Notes under the pieces: generated by a model
What the model was told of the DNA's origin: nothing
Seen by the model: only the letters and a program-made list of their open reading frames with translations
Databases searched by the model: none
Source of the DNA: Vibrio gazogenes
GTDB taxonomy: Bacteria; Pseudomonadota; Gammaproteobacteria; Enterobacterales; Vibrionaceae
NCBI RefSeq assembly: GCF_023920225.1
Contig: NZ_CP092588.1
Location: forward strand, 744,001 to 808,000
Direction: 5' to 3'
Length of the DNA: 64,000 nt
Position numbers and translations under genes: made by a program
Part shown: piece by piece, positions 18,105 to 26,422 of the stretch
Layout: every line of letters starts with the position of its first letter
Position numbering within the stretch: the first letter of the stretch is position 1

Positions 18105-19325
18105 ATGCAAGAAACACTTACAGTTGTGCTTGCTGGTGGAATCGGCTCACGTCTTTCTCCATTAACGGATCACCGGGCAAAACCGGCTGTTCCTTTTGGG
18201 GGGAAATACCGCATCATTGATTTTACCCTGACCAACTGCCTGCATTCCGGCTTGAGGCGAATTTTAGTATTAACCCAGTATAAATCTCACTCTCTGCAGA
18301 AACATCTCCGGGATGGATGGTCTGTCTTTAACCCAGAACTGGGGGAGTATATAACCGCCGTCCCACCTCAGATGAGAAAAGGCGGCAAGTGGTATGAAGG
18401 GACTGCCGACGCTATTTTTCATAACCTGTGGCTGCTTTCGAGAAGCGACGCGAAATATGTCATTGTTCTATCCGGAGACCATATTTACAAGATGGACTAT
18501 GCTGCAATGTTAGAAGAGCATATTGCCAATCAGGCAAAACTCACGATTGCTTGTATGGATGTTCCGCGGAACGAGGCAAGTGGATTCGGGGTTGTCTGTA
18601 CCGATGACTGCGCAAGAATTACAGGGTTCATTGAAAAACCACTCGACCCACCGGCAATGATCACGCAACCAGAACGTAGTCTCGTGTCGATGGGCGTCTA
18701 TATTTTCAATATGGATGTCCTGCAGGAAGCACTGGTTGATGATTCTGAACGAGAGCATTCGAGTCATGATTTTGGGAAAGATGTCATTCCCGAGCTAATT
18801 AAAACCAACGCAGTATTCGCTTATAACTTCTATGGTGACAAAGGGCGAGTCGCCAAAGATTGCTACTGGCGAGATGTCGGTACGCTCGACTCCTATTACG
18901 AAGCCAACATGGATTTGCTGGAGCCGCTCCCACCGATGAACATTTACCAGAAAGATTGGTCCATCCGCACCTATGAACCTCAGTTGCCACCGGCTCGAAC
19001 CGTTTCATCAGCAACCGGAAATGAAGGTATCTTTATTAATTCCATGATCGCGAACGGGGTTGTCAATTCAGGTGGGTCAGTCCAGCATTCGATTATTTCT
19101 TCCAATGTACGGATTGATGACAGTGCCACCATTGTCGATAGCATTCTTTTCGATGATGTCGAAGTCGGAGAAGGATGCCAGTTGGTCAATTGCATCATTG
19201 ATAAGCATGTTCGTATTCCCCCTTACACGCAAATCGGGGTTGATTCCGTTCAGGACAAAAAACGCTTCCATATATCAGAAAAGGGCATCGTTGTCGTGCC
19301 GGAAAGCTATCACTTCACCAATTAA
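18105..19325 (+). CDS. glgC: Glucose-1-phosphate adenylyltransferase GlgC
   Basis: A 406-residue ADP-glucose pyrophosphorylase that makes the glucosyl donor for glycogen. The N terminus LAGGIGSRLSPLTDHRAKPAVPFGGKYR holds the nucleotide-binding and allosteric residues. IDFTLTNC, SGDHIYKMDY (metal Asp) and FIEKP are family marks, and the C-terminal part is a left-handed beta-helix. The ATG at 18105 follows GGGAG; an earlier ATG at 18078 lacks a ribosome-binding site. No glgA or glgB adjoins. An IS200-type element begins within about 20-30 bp of the stop, and its end hairpin probably acts as the glgC terminator. Confidence 0.95.
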   Translation: MQETLTVVLAGGIGSRLSPLTDHRAKPAVPFGGKYRIIDFTLTNCLHSGLRRILVLTQYKSHSLQKHLRDGWSVFNPELGEYITAVPPQMRKGGKWYEGTADAIFHNLWLLSRSDAKYVIVLSGDHIYKMDYAAMLEEHIANQAKLTIACMDVPRNEASGFGVVCTDDCARITGFIEKPLDPPAMITQPERSLVSMGVYIFNMDVLQEALVDDSEREHSSHDFGKDVIPELIKTNAVFAYNFYGDKGRVAKDCYWRDVGTLDSYYEANMDLLEPLPPMNIYQKDWSIRTYEPQLPPARTVSSATGNEGIFINSMIANGVVNSGGSVQHSIISSNVRIDDSATIVDSILFDDVEVGEGCQLVNCIIDKHVRIPPYTQIGVDSVQDKKRFHISEKGIVVVPESYHFTN

Positions 19326-19356
19326 CCCCGCCTCCTTCCCAAGCATAAAAAAGTAT

Positions 19357-19380
19357 CCACCGGCATAGCCGGTGGTTTTT
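19357..19380 (+). terminator. IS end hairpin acting as glgC terminator
   Basis: Stem CCACCGGC ATA GCCGGTGG followed by TTTTT, 32 bp after the glgC stop. It is likely the right-end structure of the IS200-like element and also fits a rho-independent terminator. Confidence 0.75.
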
Positions 19381-19452
19381 CATATGCGCCTATAAGGCTC
19401 TCCTACTGGCTGCGCCCTAGCAGGCGCGTAGTGATCTGACATTTGCATATGA

Positions 19453-19914
19453 CTAATTCCTGCGGCCCGTAAACGGGCTACCTGAATACGGGATCGACAA
19501 TTGCTCTCCCATTTTATCCTGCTCTAGTTAGTGCTTGATGTAATTTTGTATCTTGCTCGTATTCTTACCTACCGTATCTACATAATAACCTCGGCACCAA
19601 AATTCTCGATTTCTATATTTAAACTTCAAATCCCCGAATCGTTCATAAAGCATTAAGCTACTTTTACCTTTCAAATACCCCATAAACCCTGAAACACTCA
19701 TTTTGGGCGGTATTTCTAAAAGCATGTGGATATGATCCGCGCAACATTCCGCTTCAAGAATGTTCACATTTTTCCATTCACATAGTTTCCTCAATATTTC
19801 ACCTATTGCTCTACGTTTTTCTCCGTAGAACACTTGCCTTCTATATTTCGGTGCAAAGACTATGTGGTATTTACAGTTCCAGCGCGTGTGCGCTAAGCTC
19901 TTTTCGTCCCCCAT
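19453..19914 (-). pseudogene. tnpA: IS200-type transposase TnpA with premature stop
   Basis: Y1 HUH transposase. The open part is 128 residues (19528-19914) and includes the HUH motif (H61-I-H63 in CCADHIHMLLEIPP) and the nucleophile Tyr125 (NYIKH). A TAA at 19528-19530 replaces the codon that is CAA/CAG (Gln) in IS200, and the same frame then continues LEQDKMGEQLSIPYSGSPF to a stop at 19453, giving the normal total of 153 codons. In IS608 TnpA the equivalent Gln four residues after the Tyr is a metal ligand, so loss of it and of the tail should abolish transposition. The element may still be mobilised in trans by an intact copy. Confidence 0.85.
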
Positions 19915-19919
19915 TGGGA

Positions 19920-19990
19920 CCCCCTTTCAATTCTTAATTAACTCTTGTAGTTGCCAGACCACAAGACGTTTTTATCAAATTGAAAGGGGT
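19920..19990 (-). promoter_or_regulatory. Leader stem that hides the tnpA ribosome-binding site
   Basis: An inverted repeat of 12 bp (CCCCTTTCAATT at 19921-19932, AATTGAAAGGGG at 19978-19989) brackets the tnpA leader. In the mRNA the AAAGGGGG Shine-Dalgarno just before the start is paired, as described for translational repression of IS200. Confidence 0.75.
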
Positions 19991-20033
19991 TATATAACTG
20001 ACTTATAGCTGTAAGCTTTACGGAACCCCCAGC

Positions 20034-20056
20034 CTAGCTGGGGGTTTTCTCTATAC
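20034..20056. repeat. IS200 left-end hairpin
   Basis: Perfect 10-bp palindrome AACCCCCAGC CTA GCTGGGGGTT. In IS200 this subterminal structure is both the transposase recognition site and a terminator that blocks read-through into tnpA. Confidence 0.8.
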
Positions 20057-20057
20057 A

Positions 20058-20087
20058 AAAAACCGTATTTCTTATTGAAATACGGTT
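20058..20087 (-). terminator. Leftward rho-independent terminator
   Basis: Perfect 11-bp stem AACCGTATTTC / GAAATACGGTT with a 5-base loop, followed leftward by TTTTTTG. The T tract exists only on the minus strand. Confidence 0.8.
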
Positions 20088-20250
20088 AAATGTACGCTCT
20101 TAAAGGGAATATTATCAGGGGTGACCTTAAAGAGAGTACGGAGCAATGTGTATGAGTATGAGACACCTTTGCTCAGGGAAAAACAGTAAAAACCCTACGT
20201 ATTCTATTCCCCTTTTACAATGTACTGGTTTCATTCAGTTTTCTTAAAAG
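20058..20250 (-). ncRNA. Candidate leftward small RNA upstream of mgsA
   Basis: A leftward transcript is implied by a textbook terminator at 20058-20087 with no gene feeding it. The roughly 190 bp upstream (up to mgsA's promoter) has no open frame of note. Read leftward, it contains CACATTGCTCCGTA, similar to the CACATTGCTTCC core of RyhB, near the middle. The 5' end is a guess, and a good promoter was not fixed (TTAAGA...TACATT with 17-base spacing at about 20226-20254 is possible). The RyhB identity is weak; a different small RNA is equally possible. Confidence 0.4.
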
Positions 20251-20381
20251 AGATAAATCGAACCTCAATTATCAATAAAAATAATTGATTTATATAGAAT
20301 ATTTCGTATATAAATGATCTAACTTGATGACTTCAAGACAGACCTTCGACGAGAGTCATCCATGATCATGGAGCAAAATTA

Positions 20382-20843
20382 ATGCAAACGATTCAACGCA
20401 GATTATCGGAAAAGAAACATATTGCCCTTGTAGCGCACGATCACCGCAAGGCTGACCTACTCGCATGGACCAAACAAAACCAAGCGCAACTCGCCAATCA
20501 TACGCTTTACGCGACGGGAACAACCGGTCACCTTTTGCATCAAGAGACAGGCCTCGACATTATTCAAATGATTAGTGGTCCAATGGGTGGAGATCAGCAG
20601 ATTGGTGCTTTAATTTCTGAATGTAAGATCGATGTTTTAATATTTTTCTGGGATCCGCTCAACGCGGTACCGCATGATCCAGACGTAAAAGCACTCCTGC
20701 GAATTGCCAGTGTCTGGAATATTCCGATGGCACTCAATCGCGCCACGGCCAATTTCATTTTTTCATCCGCGTTGATAGCACAGAGTACCGATATCGAGAT
20801 CCCTGACTATCAGTCCTATATCGAGGCCCGAAAAATAATATAA
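20382..20843 (+). CDS. mgsA: Methylglyoxal synthase MgsA
   Basis: A 153-residue enzyme converting dihydroxyacetone phosphate to methylglyoxal and phosphate, a bypass of lower glycolysis when phosphate is short. It follows E. coli MgsA (152) closely: KHIALVAHDHRK, ATGTTG, SGPMGGDQQ with the catalytic Asp, IFFWDPLNAVPHDPDVKALLR with the essential His, and a phosphate-binding N/T region. GGAG lies 9 bases before the ATG. It converges tightly with helD (12-bp gap), and no separate terminator is visible there. Confidence 0.96.
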   Translation: MQTIQRRLSEKKHIALVAHDHRKADLLAWTKQNQAQLANHTLYATGTTGHLLHQETGLDIIQMISGPMGGDQQIGALISECKIDVLIFFWDPLNAVPHDPDVKALLRIASVWNIPMALNRATANFIFSSALIAQSTDIEIPDYQSYIEARKII

Positions 20844-20855
20844 ACGGCTGAATAA

Positions 20856-22922
20856 TCATTTAGAAACCGCGTATGGCCCCTCAAGAAGCTCTTTGACGAA
20901 GGTGGAACCGACTGCATTGTAGGCAACCCAGACTTTTTCTCTTGCTCGGGTCATCGCAACATAAAATAACCGACGTTCTTCTGCATTCGGGAAAGTTTCA
21001 TTTGATAACGTTAATACATCATCTAAATGCAAAGTTTTCGTTTTAGTCGGAAACTGCCCTTCATCCACATTCACAATGATCACAAAATCGGCTTCTTTGC
21101 CCTTACTGGCATGACAGGTCATGAACTGAATATCAAGCTGATGGTATTGCTTCTGCCACGCGGCCAATAATTCCGGTTTGTGATAGTGATTTCGGCCAAG
21201 AATTAATAGTGATTTGACTTCATTTTTGGCTGAATTCTTGCGATTCAGTTGCTCAATCACCTTTTCAATTCGTGATTGGGGCAATAATGCCACCGCATTG
21301 CTCTTCTGTATTTTCAGACTATTGAGTGATTTCGGTATCTGCTGTGGATTAGCCTGTACAAAAGCATTTGCCACCTCAGCCAGTCGGTTATTAAACCGAT
21401 AAGTAGTATCGAGATGTGTCACTGTCGATGCAGGAAAGCGCTGCTTGAAGCCCGTCGTTAAATCAACATCGGAACCGGCAAACTGGTAAATTGATTGCCA
21501 GTCATCGCCGACGGCAAAGAGATTCCCGCTTGATTGATGTTGTTTGCAGAGCGCCTCCAATAACGCAAGACGCGGCGGCGAAATATCCTGATATTCATCA
21601 ACCATGATGAACGACCAACGGGATTGATACTTTTTCTTTCTGACATAGGTGGTCGCTCGACTGATCATCAAATTGAAATCCAGTTGTCCCTGGGTCTTAA
21701 GCATCTCATTCCATGCCTGATAACATGGCCAGCATAATGCCAGTTCACTGTTCAGACGTGGATAATCTTCTCGCTCGACGATTTTTTGCTGAATCTCTTT
21801 TTTACTGGATCCCAACAGCGACAGTTGTTCGACTTGCTGAGTCAACCAAGAAATCAATTTGGGGTTCTCGACATGACTCCCCAGCTCTTCATCCCCTTTG
21901 ATATAAGCAATCGGCCATTGATTTAGGTGTTTTTGCCACCGTTTAAAGTTTGTCGGTGTCATCCAGTGTTTTTTGAGCCAATCGGTCATCCAGGCTTCTT
22001 TGAGCTTCGCTTCGCCGACGATCGGGGATAGCTGCACGTTTTGCCCTTCCACCTCATGAATAATCCGTAATCCAAGCTGATGAAATGTATTCACTGTAAC
22101 ATGCTGCGCTGCCGGCCCCACCCGATCTTTCAATCGTTGTTCCATCTCCAATGCAGCATCTTTACCGAATGAAAGCAGTAGGATTTGATCGGCCTTTGCC
22201 AACCCACTTTCAATCAAATAAGCAACCCGGGCAGAAAGCACGCTGGTTTTTCCCGAACCGGCACCAGCGAGCACCAGATTGTAATCATCATTCAAAAGCA
22301 CGGCGGACTGCTGCGATGGATTTAAAGGTGAGGATTCCAGTGTGTTAAATAACGTATCCCAGCGCTCACGCTCTGCCTCAATCCATGTTTCGTTACGCTG
22401 TGACAACATCACGGAAGGTTGATGGTACCAGGCCGCAATCTCTGAAATCAGCCCGGGGACCCGCTGCTCAATCTCATCGAGAGACATCCCCAATGTTGTC
22501 AAATCACGACTCACCTGACGGTGCCATTCTCTGATCTTGGAATGAGCAAGAAAAGCAGGTTCATTCTGATGTTGACTCAACGCCTGCTGCCAAGCCGGTA
22601 AGTAAGTAGCCAACTGAGCACACTGCGATTGGTGCCATTGACGATAGGCAGTAACAGCTTGGTTAGCAAACTTTCGGCTCTGGGGCCAAGGTAATCCACG
22701 AATGAGCCAACTGTAACGTTGGCCATCATGTACATGGGCAAAAAACTCAAGTTCACCCCACACAATTCCGCGCCGGACACGGACTGAACCATCCCAGACT
22801 GCAAATGGAATTCTTTCTTCTGCAACACGAGAACGGACGATGAGTTTATCGCCATCAATTGCGACGGCGTAAAACTCATCATTCATAAAATATTTCGCAG
22901 TATTACTGGCTTTCAGCTGCAT
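20856..22922 (-). CDS. helD: DNA helicase IV HelD
   Basis: A 688-residue superfamily 1 3'-to-5' helicase of the UvrD/Rep type, matching E. coli HelD (684). An N-terminal region unique to helicase IV (about 1-190) precedes Walker A (AGAGSGKTSVLSAR, about 215). Further motifs are VDEYQDISPPR (Walker B), GDDWQSIYQFAGSD (motif III), TTYRFNN (motif IV), TCHASKGKEADFVII (motif V) and RRLFYVAMTRAREKVW (motif VI). It acts in recombination and repair at modest level. Transcribed alone, divergent from the YccS-like gene. Confidence 0.94.
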   Translation of the reverse strand: MQLKASNTAKYFMNDEFYAVAIDGDKLIVRSRVAEERIPFAVWDGSVRVRRGIVWGELEFFAHVHDGQRYSWLIRGLPWPQSRKFANQAVTAYRQWHQSQCAQLATYLPAWQQALSQHQNEPAFLAHSKIREWHRQVSRDLTTLGMSLDEIEQRVPGLISEIAAWYHQPSVMLSQRNETWIEAERERWDTLFNTLESSPLNPSQQSAVLLNDDYNLVLAGAGSGKTSVLSARVAYLIESGLAKADQILLLSFGKDAALEMEQRLKDRVGPAAQHVTVNTFHQLGLRIIHEVEGQNVQLSPIVGEAKLKEAWMTDWLKKHWMTPTNFKRWQKHLNQWPIAYIKGDEELGSHVENPKLISWLTQQVEQLSLLGSSKKEIQQKIVEREDYPRLNSELALCWPCYQAWNEMLKTQGQLDFNLMISRATTYVRKKKYQSRWSFIMVDEYQDISPPRLALLEALCKQHQSSGNLFAVGDDWQSIYQFAGSDVDLTTGFKQRFPASTVTHLDTTYRFNNRLAEVANAFVQANPQQIPKSLNSLKIQKSNAVALLPQSRIEKVIEQLNRKNSAKNEVKSLLILGRNHYHKPELLAAWQKQYHQLDIQFMTCHASKGKEADFVIIVNVDEGQFPTKTKTLHLDDVLTLSNETFPNAEERRLFYVAMTRAREKVWVAYNAVGSTFVKELLEGPYAVSK

Positions 22923-23294
22923 CAGTTATGCTCATTGACTTAAATTTCAACGTATAAATCGGGTTACACGCGTAAGAATATCTGAAGTATGCCCTCAGTG
23001 CAGTCTAAATCCTGCCCATAGGTCACGAGGGTCTATTTATATATAAAATAGTCAATTATCTCAACGATTCTGAGGCATCATATCAACATCATGGTTTGAC
23101 TGACATTCACAGACGCAACAAATATCACAACCACACAGTTTGATACGTCAGCGTTTTGTCATTTCCCGATTGAGAATTACGCCATATTTTTCATATTTCT
23201 TACTGAAAAGACGGACAAAAGTTCAATACGTTACAATGCAGTTCTGATACAATCCACAGTAGTGGTACAACATGAATGAAATGGTTGAAATCCT
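22923..23294. other. Intergenic region between helD and the YccS-like gene
   Basis: About 370 bp between divergent genes. It must hold both promoters. A TTCAATACGTTACAATGC segment near 23221-23240 could be part of the rightward promoter. No gene or clear structured element seen. Confidence 0.5.
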
Positions 23295-25457
23295 GTGAAA
23301 TTCCTCAGTCGGGTTCGTGGTTATTGGGCGAATAAAACGTTCCATTATTCTGTCTTAATTTTAATTGCACTATTAGGCGTGGTGGGGCCAACTTGGCATT
23401 ATCAACTGTCTACTTGGATCACACCGCTGATTCTGGGGATTATTGCCGCAGCGCTGACAGAACAAGATGACAGCATTATTGGTAGACTCAAAACCATCGG
23501 TCTGGCACTCATCTGTTTTGCAATTGCGACATTTTCGATTGAGATTCTATTTTATCACCCCATTTTATTCGCGATCGGCTTATCTATTTCCACATTTGGT
23601 TTCATCATGCTCGGCGCGATCAGCTCTCGTTATGCCAGTATTGCATTCGGCTCATTGCTGATAGCCGTATATACCATGATTGGTGAACACCAAAATCCCG
23701 GATTCTGGTTTCAACCGACGTTACTGCTTGCTGGCGCGCTGTGGTATTTCCTGCTCTCAATCGTATGGCTACTCCTGTTCCCTAACCGTCCGGTACAACA
23801 GAATCTCTCCGCCGTCTTTTTCAATCTGGCTGATTACTTTGCGCTGAAAAGCGAACGATTCCATCCTGTCTCACAGATGCAGATTCAACCCTATCGGATC
23901 CGTGAAGCCAATTTCAACGCACTGATTGTGACAGCATTGAATCAATGTAAGGCGACGTTACTTTCCTATAGCAAGAAAGGTCAGATTCATACCACCAGTC
24001 ATCATTTCTTGAACACTTATTTTCTTGCGCAGGATATTCATGAGCGTATCAGTTCAACCCACTATCGATATCAAGAACTCGCGGAACATTTCGGGCGCAG
24101 TGATATTCTTTTCCGTTTCCAACATCTGTTAGAAACGCAAGCCCAGGCATGTCGGGAAGTCGCAACAAGCATCAAAGAAAACCGAGAATATCAACACCCG
24201 AACGCATCCACGATGGCTCTGGATGAACTGCATCTCTCAATGCAGTACTTACACACGCATTCCCATCCTGAGTGGAAATCATTATTTGCCCAACTCAATT
24301 ATCTTTTTAACAACTTGTCAACCATCGAAAAGCTGCTCTGTAATATTAGTCATCCCGAAAGTCACCAGTTTGATGAAAGCCAACTTTCCGATACCAATCC
24401 TTATGGTTTGAGAAGTATGTGGCAGCGTGTCTGGAATAACATGAACCGCGATTCACTGTTGTTTCGTCATGCCATTCGCATGTCTGTGACATTCACAATC
24501 GGATATGCCATTTTGCAAACGCTCGATCTGGAACTGGGATACTGGATACTCCTCACGACACTGTTTGTCTGTCAGCCCAATTTTTCTTCGACCCGACAAA
24601 GAATTACGCTCCGCGTTATCGGCACCATTTCCGGGCTATTTATCGGTGTATTACTGCTCTCTTTGTTTCCCTCACAGGCAAGCCAAGTCACCATGATTGT
24701 TATTTCCGGCGTGATGTTTTTTGCATTCCGCAACAATAATTACGGCTACGCCACCGGATTTATCACTGTCTTGGTACTGTTTTGTTTCAATCAGATGGGC
24801 GCGGGATATGCAGTCGTACTGCCGCGTTTACTCGATACCCTCATTGGATGTGGCCTTGCCGTGCTTGCGGTCTCTTTTATTCTGCCGGATTGGCACGCGA
24901 AAAGGCTTCACCGAGTCATGGCCGAAGCTATTCGAAGTAATAAAAATTATCTCGATCAGATGATGGTTCAATACCGTATCGGCAAAAAAGATAGCCTGAG
25001 TTACCGTATCGCGAGAAGAGCAGCGCATGATCAGGATGCCGCGCTCACCACGGCAATCAATAATATGCTGTCTGAACCAGGTAAATACAGAAAAGCCGAA
25101 GAAGACAGTTTCCGCTTTTTGACCTTAAATCACGCATTGCTCAGTTATATTTCAACCATCGGTGCACACCGAACACAATTGGGAGACGAATCGTTTCTCC
25201 ATTTGGTTCTTAACGGGCACCGTGTCATCCACCAACATCTGCAACAACTCCACGAGCAGTTGGAAAATCACCAAAACAACACTGATATCAGTCAGAAGAT
25301 AGAAGACACGGGATTAGAAAAGCAACTGGCAGAATGGCGTGAGGAAGATAAAGGCTCGGTCCGTTTGGTGTTACAACAACTGCATTTGATTCACCGGATT
25401 CTTCCTGAATTACACTCATTGACCAATAAACTGGCTGGCAACGTCGAGCAGGAATAA
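23295..25457 (+). CDS. yccS: YccS/FUSC-family inner membrane transporter
   Basis: A 720-residue integral membrane protein with two hydrophobic blocks (about 15-170 and 395-530), each of about six spans, flanking cytoplasmic helical regions. This is the YccS/YhfK layout of the fusaric-acid-resistance/aromatic acid exporter superfamily. The motif NMNRDSLLFRHAIRMSVT just before the second block is characteristic. The start is GTG at 23295; a stop lies in frame just upstream and no in-frame ATG precedes it. Substrate is unknown; relatives export aromatic acids. Transcribed alone. Confidence 0.85.
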   Translation: MKFLSRVRGYWANKTFHYSVLILIALLGVVGPTWHYQLSTWITPLILGIIAAALTEQDDSIIGRLKTIGLALICFAIATFSIEILFYHPILFAIGLSISTFGFIMLGAISSRYASIAFGSLLIAVYTMIGEHQNPGFWFQPTLLLAGALWYFLLSIVWLLLFPNRPVQQNLSAVFFNLADYFALKSERFHPVSQMQIQPYRIREANFNALIVTALNQCKATLLSYSKKGQIHTTSHHFLNTYFLAQDIHERISSTHYRYQELAEHFGRSDILFRFQHLLETQAQACREVATSIKENREYQHPNASTMALDELHLSMQYLHTHSHPEWKSLFAQLNYLFNNLSTIEKLLCNISHPESHQFDESQLSDTNPYGLRSMWQRVWNNMNRDSLLFRHAIRMSVTFTIGYAILQTLDLELGYWILLTTLFVCQPNFSSTRQRITLRVIGTISGLFIGVLLLSLFPSQASQVTMIVISGVMFFAFRNNNYGYATGFITVLVLFCFNQMGAGYAVVLPRLLDTLIGCGLAVLAVSFILPDWHAKRLHRVMAEAIRSNKNYLDQMMVQYRIGKKDSLSYRIARRAAHDQDAALTTAINNMLSEPGKYRKAEEDSFRFLTLNHALLSYISTIGAHRTQLGDESFLHLVLNGHRVIHQHLQQLHEQLENHQNNTDISQKIEDTGLEKQLAEWREEDKGSVRLVLQQLHLIHRILPELHSLTNKLAGNVEQE

Positions 25458-25704
25458 TACTGAGGCAAGACCGAAACACCATTAATTGATAAAATATATA
25501 TGAATGGATATAAAATAAACAAAACTGATATTTTATTGCAAAAACAGACGACGCCACGCTACATTCTTGCTTTTATCTGACATTACACGGACAAAAAATC
25601 CATCGAAATACTTAGACTCTAAAACTGGGCCGTACAGAAAACATACAAAATCACAACATCGTGGCCTGACTTAATCATCAGTGATGGAGAAATGGAGTAT
25701 AACG

Positions 25705-25917
25705 ATGCGGACACAACTCAGTCATAGTCACCATAATTTCCCAGTATTCGAACCCAGCCTGTCAGACTGCCAGTTTGAATCATTAAAATCGCAGCTCAAA
25801 CAGTTGACGCCAGCACAATTACGCAGCCTTCAGAACGAAATCGATGCAAACTTATCTCCGGAAAGTTCGCCGCTGCTGACTCACGAAGAGTTGGATGTGC
25901 TCTCCAGCCTGTTTTAG
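25705..25917 (+). CDS. Small hypothetical protein, helical
   Basis: A 70-residue soluble acidic protein not recognised. It has a Ser/His-rich start and then an amphipathic helical part (FESLKSQLKQLTPAQLRSLQNEIDANLS) and a second helix (THEELDVLSSLF). The start at 25705 follows GGAG; an earlier in-frame ATG at 25681 would add eight residues. The 'LKxQLxxLTxxQLxxLxxEI' pattern resembles the N-terminal helix of some transposase and DNA-binding proteins, but that is only a similarity of pattern. The next gene starts 104 bp downstream. Confidence 0.65.
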   Translation: MRTQLSHSHHNFPVFEPSLSDCQFESLKSQLKQLTPAQLRSLQNEIDANLSPESSPLLTHEELDVLSSLF

Positions 25918-26021
25918 GGCTATCCGTTATGCATCAATTTACGTGCACTTATAGCGATCAAGAAAAAAATGTACCTGAGTCATATTTTGGCTATAATATG
26001 AACACGACCAAGGGAGTTTTT

Positions 26022-26354
26022 ATGTCTATATCTGCACTTCAGTCCGGTTATCAAATGATCGATCATGCGACTCAAATGACCAATGAGGCAAGTCGTGATC
26101 TGAACCGTGCGGCGCATCATCGCTCCGATGAACAAATGCAGCAAGAACCCCGTGCAGTCGACCCGTCACTCGCAGCAGCTCCCCAGCAAAATACGATTCG
26201 CCAACAAAAAGAAACTGCCGACAAAGACCCGGATCAAACTCAGGTTGACGCCTTAATAAAACTCAATCAGGCAACACAATATAACCGAGCGGGTGCAAAT
26301 GTGATTCAGCGTGAACAGGATATGATCGGTTCTTTACTCGATATTCAAGTCTGA
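26022..26354 (+). CDS. Small flagellar-rod-like hypothetical protein
   Basis: A 110-residue protein with two predicted helices joined by a Gln/Pro/Ala-rich linker. The N terminus (MSISALQSGYQMIDHATQMTNEASRDLNRA) and C terminus (ALIKLNQATQYNRAGANVIQREQDMIGSLLDIQV) are like the paired terminal coiled-coil helices of flagellar rod and hook proteins (FlgB/FlgC/FlgG type), with no central domain. The start at 26022 follows GGGAG; earlier in-frame ATGs lack a ribosome-binding site. No flagellar gene is near. Function unknown. Confidence 0.65.
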   Translation: MSISALQSGYQMIDHATQMTNEASRDLNRAAHHRSDEQMQQEPRAVDPSLAAAPQQNTIRQQKETADKDPDQTQVDALIKLNQATQYNRAGANVIQREQDMIGSLLDIQV

Positions 26355-26422
26355 TTACGACGCTGAATCGTCATACATATAGCATTCATATCCATCAAAT
26401 AGTGGCCGAACGAAATAGTCAC

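Larger units (their letters stand above)
19345..20056 (-). mobile_element. IS200/IS605-group insertion sequence (IS200-like)
   Basis: An element of about 710 bp, the usual size of IS200. It lacks terminal inverted repeats, but has a hairpin near each end (19357-19375 and 20034-20056). Its single gene is a Y1 transposase nearly identical by eye to that of enterobacterial IS200. The exact ends are estimated from the hairpins; cleavage guide sequences were not resolved. Such elements move as single-stranded DNA and leave no target duplication. Confidence 0.8.

Noticed and set aside
20267..20290. A/T palindrome AATTATCAATAAAAATAATTGATT as a Fur box before the candidate RNA
   Set aside because: Aligns poorly to the Fur consensus GATAATGATAATCATTATC; not claimed as a Fur site.
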